Below are positions 22,743 to 34,032 of a DNA stretch of 64,000 nt, in pieces. Each line of letters starts with the position of its first letter. The stretch's first letter is position 1. The stretch is from Cytauxzoon felis. Its lineage: Eukaryota > Apicomplexa > Aconoidasida > Piroplasmida > Theileriidae. The position numbers were made by a program, and so were the translations under genes. The notes beneath the pieces were generated by a model, which saw only the letters and a program-made list of their open reading frames with translations, did no database searches and was not told the origin of the DNA. The stretch lies in NCBI GenBank assembly GCA_020283715.1, contig JAIQCW010000084.1, positions 32,176-96,175 of the forward strand, written 5' to 3'.

Positions 22743-24957
22743 ATGGACGATGAATCAGATAATTTCGATTATTATGATATCCTTAATGTAACACAAACAG
22801 TATATTTATTAACTTATAACTATGTTATATACATTATATAGGCATCATTAAGCGAGATAAAATCGAATTATCATAAGCTGTTGCGTATATGGCACCCAGA
22901 TAAAAATATAATTCAGCCTTTAGAATCTATAGAATCGCATAACTTACAAGATGGTGATGTTCAACCTTTGGAATCCCAAAATAGGAATTCTCCATTTAGT
23001 AAGATACAGAAGGCTTATACAGTACTTTCTGATCCTGATTTAAGAAAATGTTATGGTATTCTCTTAATGATTAATACTTTTATAGTAATAATACAGATAA
23101 ATATGGAAGTGAGGGTGTTTCATTGGCATTGTTAATGAGAACAGATCGATCTGTAGAAAAAAATGAAACTCATTGCATAGAGGAGGATATATATAACGAT
23201 AGAGATGAAGATGGTGAATTAGTAGAGGTTTCTGATAATTTTGAAAGGATGGAGAAGCGTATAATGTCATTGTTGCGCAAAAAAACATGGTCGTAAACTG
23301 AAGGAGATGCCTGTACATGTTATTACACATTTTACATTTGGAGGTAGAACTGATATATTTGATGATATGTATTCAGTTTATATGAATAGGAGTTATTTTA
23401 ATTTGAATTATACATCGATAGATAATTCTATAGAGGCATTGGTTTATGATAAATATAGAGTTGGTTGTTCGTTATCTTCGGTATTAACCCGTGGTACATT
23501 TGGTAGTTGTTTTGGTAGATTATATTTGGGTAGAAATGTATCAGAAAGTTTGGAATGTATAGCATCTGTTGATACGGGTGATTTTTTATCATTTAAGCGT
23601 GTAATGTTAACATTAAAGAAGAAATTTTCTGATTTATTTTGGGGTGCATTAATGTGTGGTATTGATAATACAGGTTATCCTAATATTAGTGGTACATTAC
23701 ACAGACGTTTTTTAAGGAATCATTTATTGGAATTATCTATATATAATGGTTTATTGGCTAATTATTCATATGTTAAGGTATTTAATAAGGATACTAAAGT
23801 TAATGTTAAATTATCTTTATCTCCTGATGATGCAGGTAGTATAGTTAGAGCAAAAACTTATGGCTTAATAGATTCAACATTAGCTGTATTAATACGTTCA
23901 TCTATCACAGAGGGTATATCATTAGAATGGTATATTAGGAGATATATAGATACTGAATATTTGAGTATAGCAAAAATAGAATATAGATTATGTTTGAAAC
24001 GTAATGCTGTTGTATTATTATTGAAGGGTATAATTAATAATTCTAAAGTATCAATTCCATTAGTATTATTTAAAGGTGATTTCAATTATTGTATATTTTT
24101 AATATCATCATTATCAGTATGTACACTTATGATACCATTTATAATGGAAATGTTTAATAGAGCTTATTCATATATATCTGGTTCATTACCTGTACCTGAT
24201 ATACCTATAAGTTTAATAGATTTGATGAAAGATCGTCCACAAGTATTAAGACATACATTTTATTCTCAATTTGCAATATTTAATTTGGTTACTAATAAAA
24301 TTATAGGATATGATTTATATAATGATATAGAATTAAAACATGATAAATATATAATGAATTGTATGGATTCTATAAAAGAATCATATAATGATTGTTATTT
24401 ATTGGAATCTATGATAATTAATGGTTTAAAATCAGCTAGAAATGAATCATTAGCATTACAAAACTATTCTAAATCAGTATATAAAAAAGAATGTGAGAAG
24501 AATGGTCTTGTTATATTATTTGCTGTATATGGTCATCCTGAAGTCATTAAATATTTGATGTTACTCATTAATGATTTAAATGTATTTAAAAGTATGGATT
24601 ATGGTAGTATAACTATAAATAAAATATTAAATGATTGTAATATTACTAAACTTGAATATATTTATGATAGATATTCATTAGATGTTACAAATGCATTAAT
24701 GATGAAGGTATATCAAAGAGTATATTTCATAATTAATATTATAGGTTGTTGATTCTATATTATCTATATCTAGTCATAGTAAATGTGATCTTGTTGGATT
24801 TACTAATCCATGTTCAAATTTAAAACATGTTATACCAATATTATATATAATGTAAGTTTATTAAATATATAATTGTCGCGAATATTTTAGATATACTTAT
24901 GGTGGTAATATTAAAAGTATAACAATTAATGATAATGAACCTTTATTATTACCGTGA
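22743..24957 (+). CDS. DNAJC11: DNAJC11-type J-domain protein
   Basis: Mitochondrial J-protein linked in animals to the MICOS/MIB cristae complex. Begins MDDESDNFDYYDILNV; after a short intron follow helix 2 and the HPD motif (LRIWHPDKN). Further short introns lie near 23060-23095 and at 24708-24746. The long exon is a beta-barrel-like domain, and the end (NGLVILFAVYGH .. LDVTNALMMK, then a last exon GFTNPCSN, TYGGNIKS) fits the DUF3395 C-terminal domain of DNAJC11. The stop is TGA 24955-24957. Confidence 0.75.
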
Positions 24958-24983
24958 AATAAAATTATAACATCACAATTGAT

Positions 24984-26328
24984 TTAATTTACTGTTGCTA
25001 CTTTTTTTATAATATTCATTAATGTATCAATACCATAGATCATATTTGATTTCTCAGACTATAATATTATATATATATTATTCTTCTTCTATACTTACAT
25101 TTATAAATACTATAGATTCATTAGCATTTACATGTGTAAAATCAACCCATCTCATTTTACATGAATTATAATCATCTTGATCAAATGTAATTAATATTGA
25201 AGATGCAATAATAGATATTGATTTTTGTAACATTAACCAATTCTTCAATAATTGTAACTTTTCTACCACACAATTTTGTAATGATACTCTATTAATAAAA
25301 ATCTTATGAAGTATATTTATAGAATCATCACTTGATAATTTTTTTTGCTTCTGAAGATGATATTTCATATGATGGATTCTAATTTATAAATATAAATAAT
25401 TATTTATAATTACCGATTCTGGACAATATATAGAACTAATACGAAATCCTAATTTAAGTTCTGTAGTCTCACTAGCAACTTGTTTCTGTCGCCATGTTTT
25501 CAATAGTGTATGTAATGAAGATGGATCCAAATTATTAAAAGGTTCAGATAAACCTAAATCTGATGCTGATATATCCTATTTATATTTAATTATATATATA
25601 AATAATACTTACAAATTCAAGTTTAGACATTGGCGCCAAATTATGTATTGAAGTACGAAATTTGTTCTTCAAAATACGCCATTTTCGTATACATTTTAAC
25701 TTAGCTGATTCATCCAAATTACCATAATTCACTAAATTAAGATATTATAAAATACTTTATTAAATAATTTACCATTATAATCTACATTATGTGCTCCTAA
25801 TTTAATATCAATTATAGCGGGAGATTTATAACCTAACGCAAGGTTTTCAAGCTAAATAATATCATAAAAGTCTAATAAATATCAAACATACTTTAATAGC
25901 TTTATAAATTTGTTCAGTTTCACTAGTTTCAGATTGTAATTCATACCATGGTCGTTCTATATAAAAAAAAATATATATAATCATCAATAAATTAAGGTAC
26001 CTCTATCAAGTTTAGGATTATAACAAACAGAAACTAGTCCATTAAAGTAAGGAATAATATTATTCTGAACTAAATACGATAAATTAATAAAGGAATCTAC
26101 AGTAATATCATTCCCTTTTAAATCCTTAAGATTCTGTGAATACTTGCCATGAGCAATAGAATAAAATATTGCCTCTGTTGCAGTATAACATGGAATAATC
26201 TTATAAACAAAACATTTATTAATATCACGTAAAATCAATGATGAGCCACTCAGTTTGTGTTGTTTCACACCCAAAACTTCCAACTTAACCTTGTTTGATT
26301 TACTAGGTTTTGTTGTCTCATTGGACAT
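24984..26328 (-). CDS. Inositol polyphosphate kinase (IPMK/IP6K family)
   Basis: Phosphorylates soluble inositol phosphates. At least seven exons with 35-50 bp introns: 26328 to about 26003 (N-lobe start, KLEVLGVKQHKLSG), middle exons with the signature PAIIDIKLGA (PxxxDxKxG, about 25810), and an exon 25378-25092 with SSILITFD .. KMRWVDFTHVN, the metal-binding SLL..DF-H segment. A last exon gives GIDTLMNIIKKV before TAA 24984-24986. Motif spacing does not separate IPMK from IP6K. Confidence 0.75.
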
Positions 26329-26500
26329 TGTATGTTAACCATTCATTAAAATCTAACCGCATTTGTCACAAGTTTCAACAATGTTAATTTTCAAAATATT
26401 AAATTTATTCTAAAAATGTGGAATATAAACCAACGCCCAATCCCACATTGACATATTAAAATAAGTTACTATACTAAAAATCCAATATATCGCAATCAAA

Positions 26501-27420
26501 ATGAACCAATTAGAAATGATGAAATTAGTAGTATGTTATTATGAAGGATGTAGTTATTATAATTTATTATTTACAGGCAGAAAAGGCTATAGATACATTT
26601 ATAAAAGACAATATGATTATAATACTAGGAACAGGAAGGACTTCAACATTCGCTATCCAAAGACTAGGTTTCTTACTTAAATCTGGAAAATTAAATAATG
26701 TTACCGGTATACCTACAAGTACCAACTCTTTCCACGTTGTATGTATTTACCAACATAATTAAGCTCTATATTTATATATTGTTTAATGAATTACAAATAA
26801 TTATAGGCAATGGAAGCTGGTGTACCATTAACATCGCTGGAAGAAGTAATAATGAACAATAAAAATGTTGACGTTGCAATAGATGGAGCAGATGCTGTGG
26901 ATATGGAGCTTAACCTTATAAAAGGAGGAGGTGGAGCACTGTTTAGGGAATACTTTACGGAAAAATACGCTAAAGAATTGATTATTGTATGTTTATTCGG
27001 GATAAAAAGCATAAGTTATAATACAGATTGTCGATGAAAGTAAAGTAGTGAAGAATCATTTGTTAGAATCATATAAATTACCCATAGAAATAATGAACTT
27101 CGGTCATTCAATAACATGTAAACACATTTATGATAAATACAAGAAATCAATAGTGTCTTGGGAGCTTAGAACCGTAGATTCAGGTACTGGAGTTTTCATA
27201 ACGGAGAATGGAAATGTTATAATGGATGTACGCTTTAAAAAAAATGGATATACATAAATTATATAATGACCTTAAATTGGTAGGTGATCATCAATTCTTA
27301 TTATTGTGACTTCACTTATAGATCCATGGTGTTGTATGCAACGGGCTGTTCCTGAACATGGCCACTAAATGTTTAGTTGCACGTAAAGATGGTACTGTAT
27401 ATACTATTGATAAAAAATAG
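26501..27420 (+). CDS. RPIA: Ribose-5-phosphate isomerase A
   Basis: Interconverts ribose-5-phosphate and ribulose-5-phosphate in the pentose phosphate pathway. Start MNQLEMMKLV at 26501, then introns before AEKAIDTFIKDN, AMEAGVPL and VDESKVV. Motifs: ILGTGRTSTFAIQ, DVAIDGADAVD, NLIKGGGGALFREY. After VIMDVRFKK the expected reading moves by one base across an A8 run (about 27237-27244) to MDIHKLYNDL; the last exon (IHGVVCNGLFLNMA .. KDGTVYTIDKK) ends at 27420. The A8 slip may be a sequencing or assembly error, or a real lesion. Confidence 0.85.
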
Positions 27421-27481
27421 ATATATTGTGTAATTAAATCACTTGTAATCTTAATATATTTTATATTTTGTTCGACTCATA

Positions 27482-28143
27482 ATGCAGCCATCTTCATTAT
27501 CCACCGCGTCTACGCAGTCTTCCAAATATTACGAAGACTGGTTGATAATAGATGAAATATCATATACATCTCCACTATTGAAGATGTCAAATGAGCCTGT
27601 AATTGCAAGGAAGTCTTGTTTTGTCCAAGACGATAATTCAGATGATACTATACAAGATAGTGATGAAATTTTTCATATGAGTGATCAATTTATTAATAGA
27701 TTGGAGAAGATAAACAAGGAGACTAATGGTATGTTAATATATGATCTATCTAAATACTTTATAATGTAGAAGATATTAAAAGTATTAAGGAGAAGTTAGA
27801 TGAAATTGAACTATCATGGAAAGAAGGTAATATGAATAAATACATGAATATTGATGGCAAAAATTCACAATTGTCTTCATTGGATAGGTTATTAAGTGAA
27901 GCGGTTAAAGAAGTAGTAGAGATGAAGAAGGGCGCGAGTTCTGCCGTATTGGAATTGACCAAATCTGTAGCAAACGTTGATAATATTATAGATAAAAGCT
28001 TGATTTTAAAAGATACAAGTGATATATTTAGGAAGACTGCATATAACGAGAAGAGATCACAAGGTTTATCATTCAAGATGCAGTTATTAGTCATTGCTCT
28101 GGCGGTAATAACTGCCAAATTAGTTTTCGATTTTTTCACGTAA
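27482..28143 (+). CDS. Tail-anchored coiled-coil protein (unidentified)
   Basis: Exons 27482-27728 and 27770-28143 (41-bp intron). About 205 residues: a polar N-terminus, a helical middle (residues about 70-170) and one C-terminal membrane segment (MQLLVIALAVITAKLVFDFF) with almost no lumenal tail. The layout is that of a SNARE or SNARE-like ER/Golgi protein, but I see no clear central Q or R layer signature, so no name is given. Confidence 0.6.
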
Positions 28144-28230
28144 TTAAATTTGTAAATTATAAATTTTTTATATTCATTTTTTTTATACTTTGGGCATTAC
28201 TTTTATATTTATCTAGGCTCATTATGTTAG

Positions 28231-30459
28231 TTGATATTTAAAATGCCTAGTATAAGTGAATTAAGGAATAAATTGGCATTAGCTCAATCACGTAAAGCAA
28301 CTATAAGATTGAGTAATATGCAATGTATAGATATATTGTTAAAAATTTGTAAGAAAAATTCAATACAGTTGGTTCCTAGTAACGATGGTATGTTATTCTA
28401 TACAATTGATGAAGTAAGGAGTGAAGTAGAGAATGAATTATTGACTAGAGGTGGTAGAGTAGCATCTTATGAGTTATCATCTACTTTAAATGTACAGTCG
28501 GATTATATAGACATGGCCATAGATGATATAATGAGGGGTACAGATTATTACATAAAATCATCGCAAGGTTTATTAATTAGTAAAAAATATTTATCAGATT
28601 TGATGTACTGTATAAATGATCGTATACAGGAATGTGGATTTGTTGATTTTACTCAATTATCATTAGAATATGATTTACCTATTGACTTGATAAGAACTAA
28701 TGTTAGTAATAGTATAGGTAATATTATAGATGGTTCTATTAATGGTAATGTTATAGAATCTACTACATTTGAAAAACGTAAGGTAAATAATATAAAAGCT
28801 GCATTATTAGCTGTAATTGTACCTATATTAACACATGATATATCAAGGATTACTAATATTAGTGTTAATATGGTAAATGATGTAATTACAGATTTATTAA
28901 AATCAGGTACTATTAAGGGTATTTTAAAGGGTAGTGAATATATACCTATATGTTATATAGATTCTGTAAATGATTATATATTGAATAATTATAATCGTAA
29001 TGGTTATATTGAAATTATATCTTTAAAAAATTATGAATTTATTAATGAAGTTACAATTAAAAATTTATGTAAAGATTCTATAAAATTAGATACAGTATAT
29101 ATTAATAAAAATTTATTTGAACCTGTATCTATACTTATTAATGAAGCTATTACATATAAAAGTTGGAGAGATTTAATATCAATGTTACCTAATATATTAA
29201 CATCTTCTGATTGGTTATTAATTATGAATAATATAAAAAATTCTAATAAGAATGGTTTTTTAATTGAAACTATATATATATCTAATTTATTTATACAAGA
29301 TTTAATACAATATTTATTGAAGTATATTACAATACAATTAAATGAAGATGATACATCACCATCTTCATCTATTAATAATAATGATGATGATAAGATTGAT
29401 ATCGATAAAGAATTATTTAAATTACCTATAAATGATGAATTGCTATTCAATACTATAAAATCTATATTAACTAGAAATGTTGATAATCATTTCACTGAAA
29501 TTTACCTCTTGTATCCAAATGAAATATATTCCTGTATTAATGAACAATTGATTAAAGAATTGACATTTTATTCAAGTAAAAATAAAAATAATATTATTAA
29601 AATGGATAATAAAATAGATTTATTAAAGAATTATATAATGAAATCAGAATTAACTATAAAATCATTTGAAAAAATAAAAGGTGATTTAACAAATATATTA
29701 ATACAAAATCTTATACGTGAAATTATTATACCTATATTTAATATATTATTAGAAACATATTTACGTAATAATAAAATTAATAATGATAATGTTACAAATA
29801 ATAATAGATGTAAATTAATTGAAATGATAAATGATAATGATATTAAATTATATTTTAATAATTATCTTGATGGTATTAAAAAAAAATGTATTTTAATATG
29901 TTCTGAATCTTATAAAGAATTATGTAAAGCAATGTATATAAATTATAATATTAAAAAAGATTCAAGACAATTTATTAAAAATGAAATTATAAATTTTAAT
30001 AAACAAATCAATTCTATAACAAATCTTGATCATTATAAATGTTTATATATAGCTATAAATTTAATTTTATTAAAAAATAATTATTATATCTATATAAATG
30101 ATAAATATTGGTGTATTAATGAATGTTTTAATCTATTCAAATCATTATTAGAAAATTCAACTCCATTCAATGATATAACACAATTAATCACACTATTAAA
30201 TGAAGATGATAAGGAAGGAAGGTCATCATCATGTAATCTTGACAGAAAGGAAGGAAGGTCATCATCATGTAATCTTGACAGAAAGGAAGGATTGTCATCA
30301 TCATGTAATCTTGACAGAAAGGAAGGAGGGTCATCATCATGTAATCTTGAGGACAGTAAGGAAGGAAGGTCGTCATCATCATGTAATCTTGAGAACAATT
30401 TAATAGATGTTAAATTACAAGAATTAACTGGTAATATCATTAATCACTTGAAGCATTAA
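28231..30459 (+). CDS. UFL1: UFL1, E3 UFM1-protein ligase 1
   Basis: Scaffold-type E3 that, with DDRGK1, transfers UFM1 to ribosomal protein uL24 at the ER. Start is ATG 28231 or the inner MPSISEL at 28243. The N-terminal 200 residues carry the UFL1 winged-helix pattern: LSNMQCIDIL, TRGGRVASYELSSTLNV, YLSDLMYCINDRIQECG. The middle is helical and strongly Asn/Ile/Lys-biased. Near the C-terminus five copies of a 10-12 residue unit KEGRSSSCNLDR (30208-30390) are inserted. Single exon. Its ligase partner DDRGK1 lies at 56-57.5 kb. Confidence 0.8.
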   Translation: MIFKMPSISELRNKLALAQSRKATIRLSNMQCIDILLKICKKNSIQLVPSNDGMLFYTIDEVRSEVENELLTRGGRVASYELSSTLNVQSDYIDMAIDDIMRGTDYYIKSSQGLLISKKYLSDLMYCINDRIQECGFVDFTQLSLEYDLPIDLIRTNVSNSIGNIIDGSINGNVIESTTFEKRKVNNIKAALLAVIVPILTHDISRITNISVNMVNDVITDLLKSGTIKGILKGSEYIPICYIDSVNDYILNNYNRNGYIEIISLKNYEFINEVTIKNLCKDSIKLDTVYINKNLFEPVSILINEAITYKSWRDLISMLPNILTSSDWLLIMNNIKNSNKNGFLIETIYISNLFIQDLIQYLLKYITIQLNEDDTSPSSSINNNDDDKIDIDKELFKLPINDELLFNTIKSILTRNVDNHFTEIYLLYPNEIYSCINEQLIKELTFYSSKNKNNIIKMDNKIDLLKNYIMKSELTIKSFEKIKGDLTNILIQNLIREIIIPIFNILLETYLRNNKINNDNVTNNNRCKLIEMINDNDIKLYFNNYLDGIKKKCILICSESYKELCKAMYINYNIKKDSRQFIKNEIINFNKQINSITNLDHYKCLYIAINLILLKNNYYIYINDKYWCINECFNLFKSLLENSTPFNDITQLITLLNEDDKEGRSSSCNLDRKEGRSSSCNLDRKEGLSSSCNLDRKEGGSSSCNLEDSKEGRSSSSCNLENNLIDVKLQELTGNIINHLKH
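30208..30395. repeat. Five-copy tandem repeat in UFL1
   Basis: Units of 36 bp (the last 2 slightly longer) around GGTCATCATCATGTAATCTT, separated by GACAGAAAGGAAGGA-type spacers. All lengths are multiples of 3, so the UFL1 frame is kept. A likely length-polymorphic minisatellite. Confidence 0.9.
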
Positions 30460-30545
30460 GGGTGGAGGTGATTGACATTCATCACTTGAAGCATTAATTA
30501 TGGATGATCATCATCATTCATAACTTGAAGCGTTAAATCTTCTTT

Positions 30546-31473
30546 TTATCCATAGCCTCCGTCTATGTTGGACGTTAATGTCAAAACATCATATAAACAT
30601 ACCCATGCCTTTGCTATAGTTCTCTTCATATCATCATCACCCTAAATTAAAATTATAAATATAATAAATTACAATAAACCTCTTTATAAAGATTCTTCAT
30701 AAGATCCATAATCATATGTTGTGGGTCATCATTTTCAGATGGTTTCGGTGGTGCCTTTTTAACCTAGAATTTATATAATTGTAACATATATAACATACAG
30801 TATCAGTTATTTCCGATAAACTAGACCATCTACCCTCATTAGCCTTGATATATGAAGAATAATTTATCAATTCCAATATACCTTTGGTATTTTAATGTTT
30901 ATATAATCGGCCTTAGTCTTGTATGTTATACCTAGTAATGTTGAAGTACAATTTTAATTAATTTACCATCAGGAGATATAGCTGAATATAATTTCCTAAT
31001 CTTCAGCTGATAATGACGTTTATCCGTCTTGATCTACATTTAAATAAATGAATTATTATATAAAATAATTTAAAGTAACCTTAATATCTAGTGATTGGTC
31101 CTGAGCATCAACAATAACCTCTGCTACCGTTTCCTTTATAGGTATAATCAAACTAAAATAGCAAATTTGAACTTTTCTAACATTATTAAACTTACTTTAC
31201 ATAACTGTTAGTTTGATCCCATGAAAATGATGTCACTTGTGTATAAATATGCTGTATGACATAGTAATTACGTAATTAAACATATATATACCGTTAATGG
31301 CTTAGATTCCTCAGTTGATTTCATTGAAGCTGATTCCTAAATTAATTTTATATCATTTTAAACTATTAGTTTACCAATGATTTGATAATATTCTCAATTT
31401 GCAATTTTACGGAAGGCCTCTCAGCTATCCCTAACAACCTACGCCACTCACACAAATCTGAACTGTCCATCAT
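30546..31473 (-). CDS. CACYBP: CacyBP/SIP-like CS-domain protein
   Basis: Adapter linking the SIAH/SCF ubiquitin machinery to client proteins in animals. Split into about seven short exons and so missed by long-ORF search: MMDSSDLCEWRRLLG at 31473, a CS-domain exon (QVTSFSWDQTNSYVK), a KTDKRHYQLKIRKL strand, a WSSLSEITD piece, and a last exon with LMKNLYKEGDDDMKRTIAKAW, nearly identical to the SGS signature of CacyBP (GDDDMKRTINKAW). Stop TAA 30546-30548. Confidence 0.8.
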
Positions 31474-31539
31474 ATAAATTATAAAATTTGAAGTATAATT
31501 AGATAAATAAATAACTACTTTATTAAGCTAAAAAGTGAA

Positions 31540-32382
31540 TTAAGAGGAACTCTTATTGGGCATTATATTATACAAATTATTATCACGAATCCACTTCATG
31601 ACCTCCGGATGTAACGTTCCCAAAGAATCACAGCTCTGTAATGTATATATGTATAAATAATATGAAAGAATATAAAATAATGAAATAAAAATGTGTAATG
31701 TTGAAAAAACTCTATAATATATAAATAATAATAAGGCACGTAAATTTTCTAAAATAATACTAAATATTCTTACCAGTCCTTCTGATAGTTGTTTTCTTGC
31801 GATAGTTGACGATAAAGTGGTTGTTAGATGTGTTAACCCATTCTTTGACAATAAATCTTCCAAAAGCAAGTACCTTTTTAACTTTGATAAATCATGTTTA
31901 TATATTTCATAACCTTCTCGTATTACAATGAAAAATTTAGTAATCTCTATAAGTTCAGCAGAATAAGGCCTGTTAAGTATAGAGTTAATGGATATATAAA
32001 AAACCAACCATGAAAACATTGATGGCAATATATCAGAGCCTAAAAGAAAATAAAAATCATAATCCGGATATTGCGATTGTAAATCTTTAATAGTAAAGTA
32101 AGTATCTATAGTCCTATCTGATCTAATTTCATAGTCAGAAACAATGATTTTCGGTGATTTAGATTCACCCAAATCTGATATATATATATCGGCGATAATT
32201 TGACACATTTTTAACCTATCTTCATCAGATGCTTTATAAGTCTTATCTGTACGTTTGCCACTAGGCATGATCCAAATTTCATTGAAATAGGCTGCTTGAA
32301 TGGACAAGGATAACATTAAACCATGACCATTAGTTATAGGGTCAAATGCTCCAGAGAATAATAGAACTTTCAGATAGTTCAT
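31540..32382 (-). CDS. NMNAT: Nicotinamide/nicotinate mononucleotide adenylyltransferase
   Basis: Makes NAD+ or its deamido form from the mononucleotide and ATP. Motifs: SGAFDPITNGH (nucleotidyltransferase GxFDP..GH, residues 9-20), WIMPSGKRTDKT, LGSDILPSMFSW, and the ISSTxxR-type LSSTIARKQL. Two introns lie within the span: a short one after MFSW (GTTGGT..AACAG), and one of about 135 bp before SLGTLHPEVMKWI. Read-through of these introns would also stay open. The C-terminus is short and lacks a fused Nudix domain. Confidence 0.85.
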   Translation of the reverse strand: MNYLKVLLFSGAFDPITNGHGLMLSLSIQAAYFNEIWIMPSGKRTDKTYKASDEDRLKMCQIIADIYISDLGESKSPKIIVSDYEIRSDRTIDTYFTIKDLQSQYPDYDFYFLLGSDILPSMFSWLVFYISINSILNRPYSAELIEITKFFIVIREGYEIYKHDLSKLKRYLLLEDLLSKNGLTHLTTTLSSTIARKQLSEGLVRIFSIILENLRALLLFIYYRVFSTLHIFISLFYILSYYLYIYTLQSCDSLGTLHPEVMKWIRDNNLYNIMPNKSSS

Positions 32383-32765
32383 CCTAATATAAAAAGACTG
32401 CCATTTATATAATTAAAGTCTTGAACTAATTGTACAAATTTTTTATGCGATTTTGTCTAATGTCCCATCGGAATAAATGTACAAGAACAGATATAACTTC
32501 AATTTTGAAAGGGAATAATGGTTAGAAATATAATATTAATTTTCTTTATCATCTGTTGTTACGGATATATATCGTTTCCAGCCTTATAGTGTTAATTTCA
32601 AGAAACTATTAATTCCCATTACAGTATGTAACATCGTAATATCATATTAGATATTGTTTTAGTTTAATTGATATATATAGATGATTATTAAAATAGCCAA
32701 ATTCATTTATAAATTATGTTCGTTATTTAAAATACTATGTATCAATAAATACTGCCCCTCACCAA

Positions 32766-32838
32766 GCCTCCTTAGCTCAGTCGGTAGAGCGCCAGACTCT
32801 TAATCTGGTGGTCAGGGGTTCGAGCCCCCTAGGTGGCT
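32766..32838 (+). tRNA. tRNA-Lys (anticodon CTT)
   Basis: Cloverleaf read by eye: D arm GCTC..GAGC, anticodon stem CCAGA/TCTGG with loop CTCTTAA, T arm AGGGG-TTCGAGC-CCCCT. Acceptor arm GCCTCCT/AGGTGGC pairs except for one T-T at the fourth position. Box A-like TAGCTCAGTCGG and box B GGTTCGAGCC are present, and a T6 run at 32841 serves as the Pol III terminator. No intron, no encoded CCA. Confidence 0.93.
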
Positions 32839-32928
32839 ATTTTTTCAATCTTATAAATTTTATTAATGTGGATTAATACATTAATCTTGTTTAATTATTA
32901 CATATTCTACATTTTTTTAATTGAAATT

Positions 32929-34032
32929 TTACCATTCCACATCTATCTCTTCATCATCGTCTTCTAACTTTTCATCGCACGTTAAATCAATTTCCATCAT
33001 CGAGTCCTGTTCTGGTGCTTCATCTACTTCATGTATAGTGTATAACTTTGGTTTTTCTGTGGATTCTTCAACGTTCGATATACTACCGACAATTTGCTCA
33101 TAATCCATTTGTCTCCTTTTACGAACTCTCTTAGATCTTCTTAACTCGGTTTTACCACCTGGTGAAGGTTCAGATACAATGTCTTTAGGCTCGCTTTTAT
33201 GTCTATAGCTTCGTGATTGTTTTGGGCTATCACCGCTTGATGGTGGAGATGATGATGTTGATGGTAACGTATCTGTAAACGCAGGTTTTGTATCTCCTAA
33301 TGGATGATCTCTTCCCTTTATAATTCGTTCGCCATTGCCTTTTTCTTCAACAATACTGGTTTTATATACGCTCGTAGATATTGGTTCACTGCCTTGCAAT
33401 CCACCATGTATCTTTTCAACTACGACCTTTTCTTCATATTTCTTTCTATCCATTTGTGTTGTGTATATTCCTGAAGGCCCCGCAATCGCATCTTCAGAAG
33501 TTTGTTCATCATCGAATACAAACTTTGGAACATTATGTTCCATAAAAAATATTTCATCTATCTCACCCAATGTGTTTTCGAGTGATTCCACAGAAGTGGC
33601 AGGTTTCTGCTCAACTTCTGATCCATTTGTGTATTCTTCAGGGTGAGCATTTTCTAAGTATTGCATATAGTTTTTAAAAGGTATAAGATAGGTAGGCGAA
33701 ACTTTGAAATACTCTACTAATGTGAGATCGCCAAGTATAGATTCTACATTTATGAATACACCTTTTGATAATATTTCCACAACAACACGGCGTAAATCTG
33801 CTAAATCACACTCATCCATAATATTAAATACAGGTCGATTATGATATGATACAGATCTAATAATATAGCCTGGTTTAGCTTCATACGTTCTGGTTATTGA
33901 ACCCATAAGTATACTCCCATTTTCCACCATTTTAATATATTCATTATTATCATTGAAGGGTATATCAAGATGGACCGATGATATAGATGATACTAATCTA
34001 ACTATATATACACAACTTAATGTAATTATCAT
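32929..34032 (-). CDS. Secreted protein with basic nuclear-type motif (unidentified)
   Basis: Begins with a hydrophobic leader (IITLSCVYIVRLVSSISS) and is then polar, with a compact domain over about residues 25-130 and a long disordered Ser/Pro/Glu-rich region. A cluster RRSKRVRKRRQ near residue 305 is a strong basic nuclear-localisation-type motif, followed by an acidic C-terminus (DDDEEIDVEW). In Theileria, secreted proteins with such motifs are candidate host-cell nuclear effectors. I see no AT-hook GRP core and cannot confirm a FAINT domain. Single exon. Confidence 0.6.
   Translation of the reverse strand: MIITLSCVYIVRLVSSISSVHLDIPFNDNNEYIKMVENGSILMGSITRTYEAKPGYIIRSVSYHNRPVFNIMDECDLADLRRVVVEILSKGVFINVESILGDLTLVEYFKVSPTYLIPFKNYMQYLENAHPEEYTNGSEVEQKPATSVESLENTLGEIDEIFFMEHNVPKFVFDDEQTSEDAIAGPSGIYTTQMDRKKYEEKVVVEKIHGGLQGSEPISTSVYKTSIVEEKGNGERIIKGRDHPLGDTKPAFTDTLPSTSSSPPSSGDSPKQSRSYRHKSEPKDIVSEPSPGGKTELRRSKRVRKRRQMDYEQIVGSISNVEESTEKPKLYTIHEVDEAPEQDSMMEIDLTCDEKLEDDDEEIDVEW

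Noticed and set aside
27832..28139. Minus-strand ORF opposite the tail-anchored protein
   Set aside because: It is an antisense shadow; the plus-strand frame has the intron, start and membrane anchor.
30208..30395. Regularly spaced direct repeats that could suggest a CRISPR-like array
   Set aside because: The genome is eukaryotic, the spacers are nearly identical, and the whole block is in frame within UFL1; it is a coding minisatellite.
32766..32846. A tRNA-associated insertion site
   Set aside because: No repeat, duplicated tRNA end or mobile gene lies next to the tRNA.
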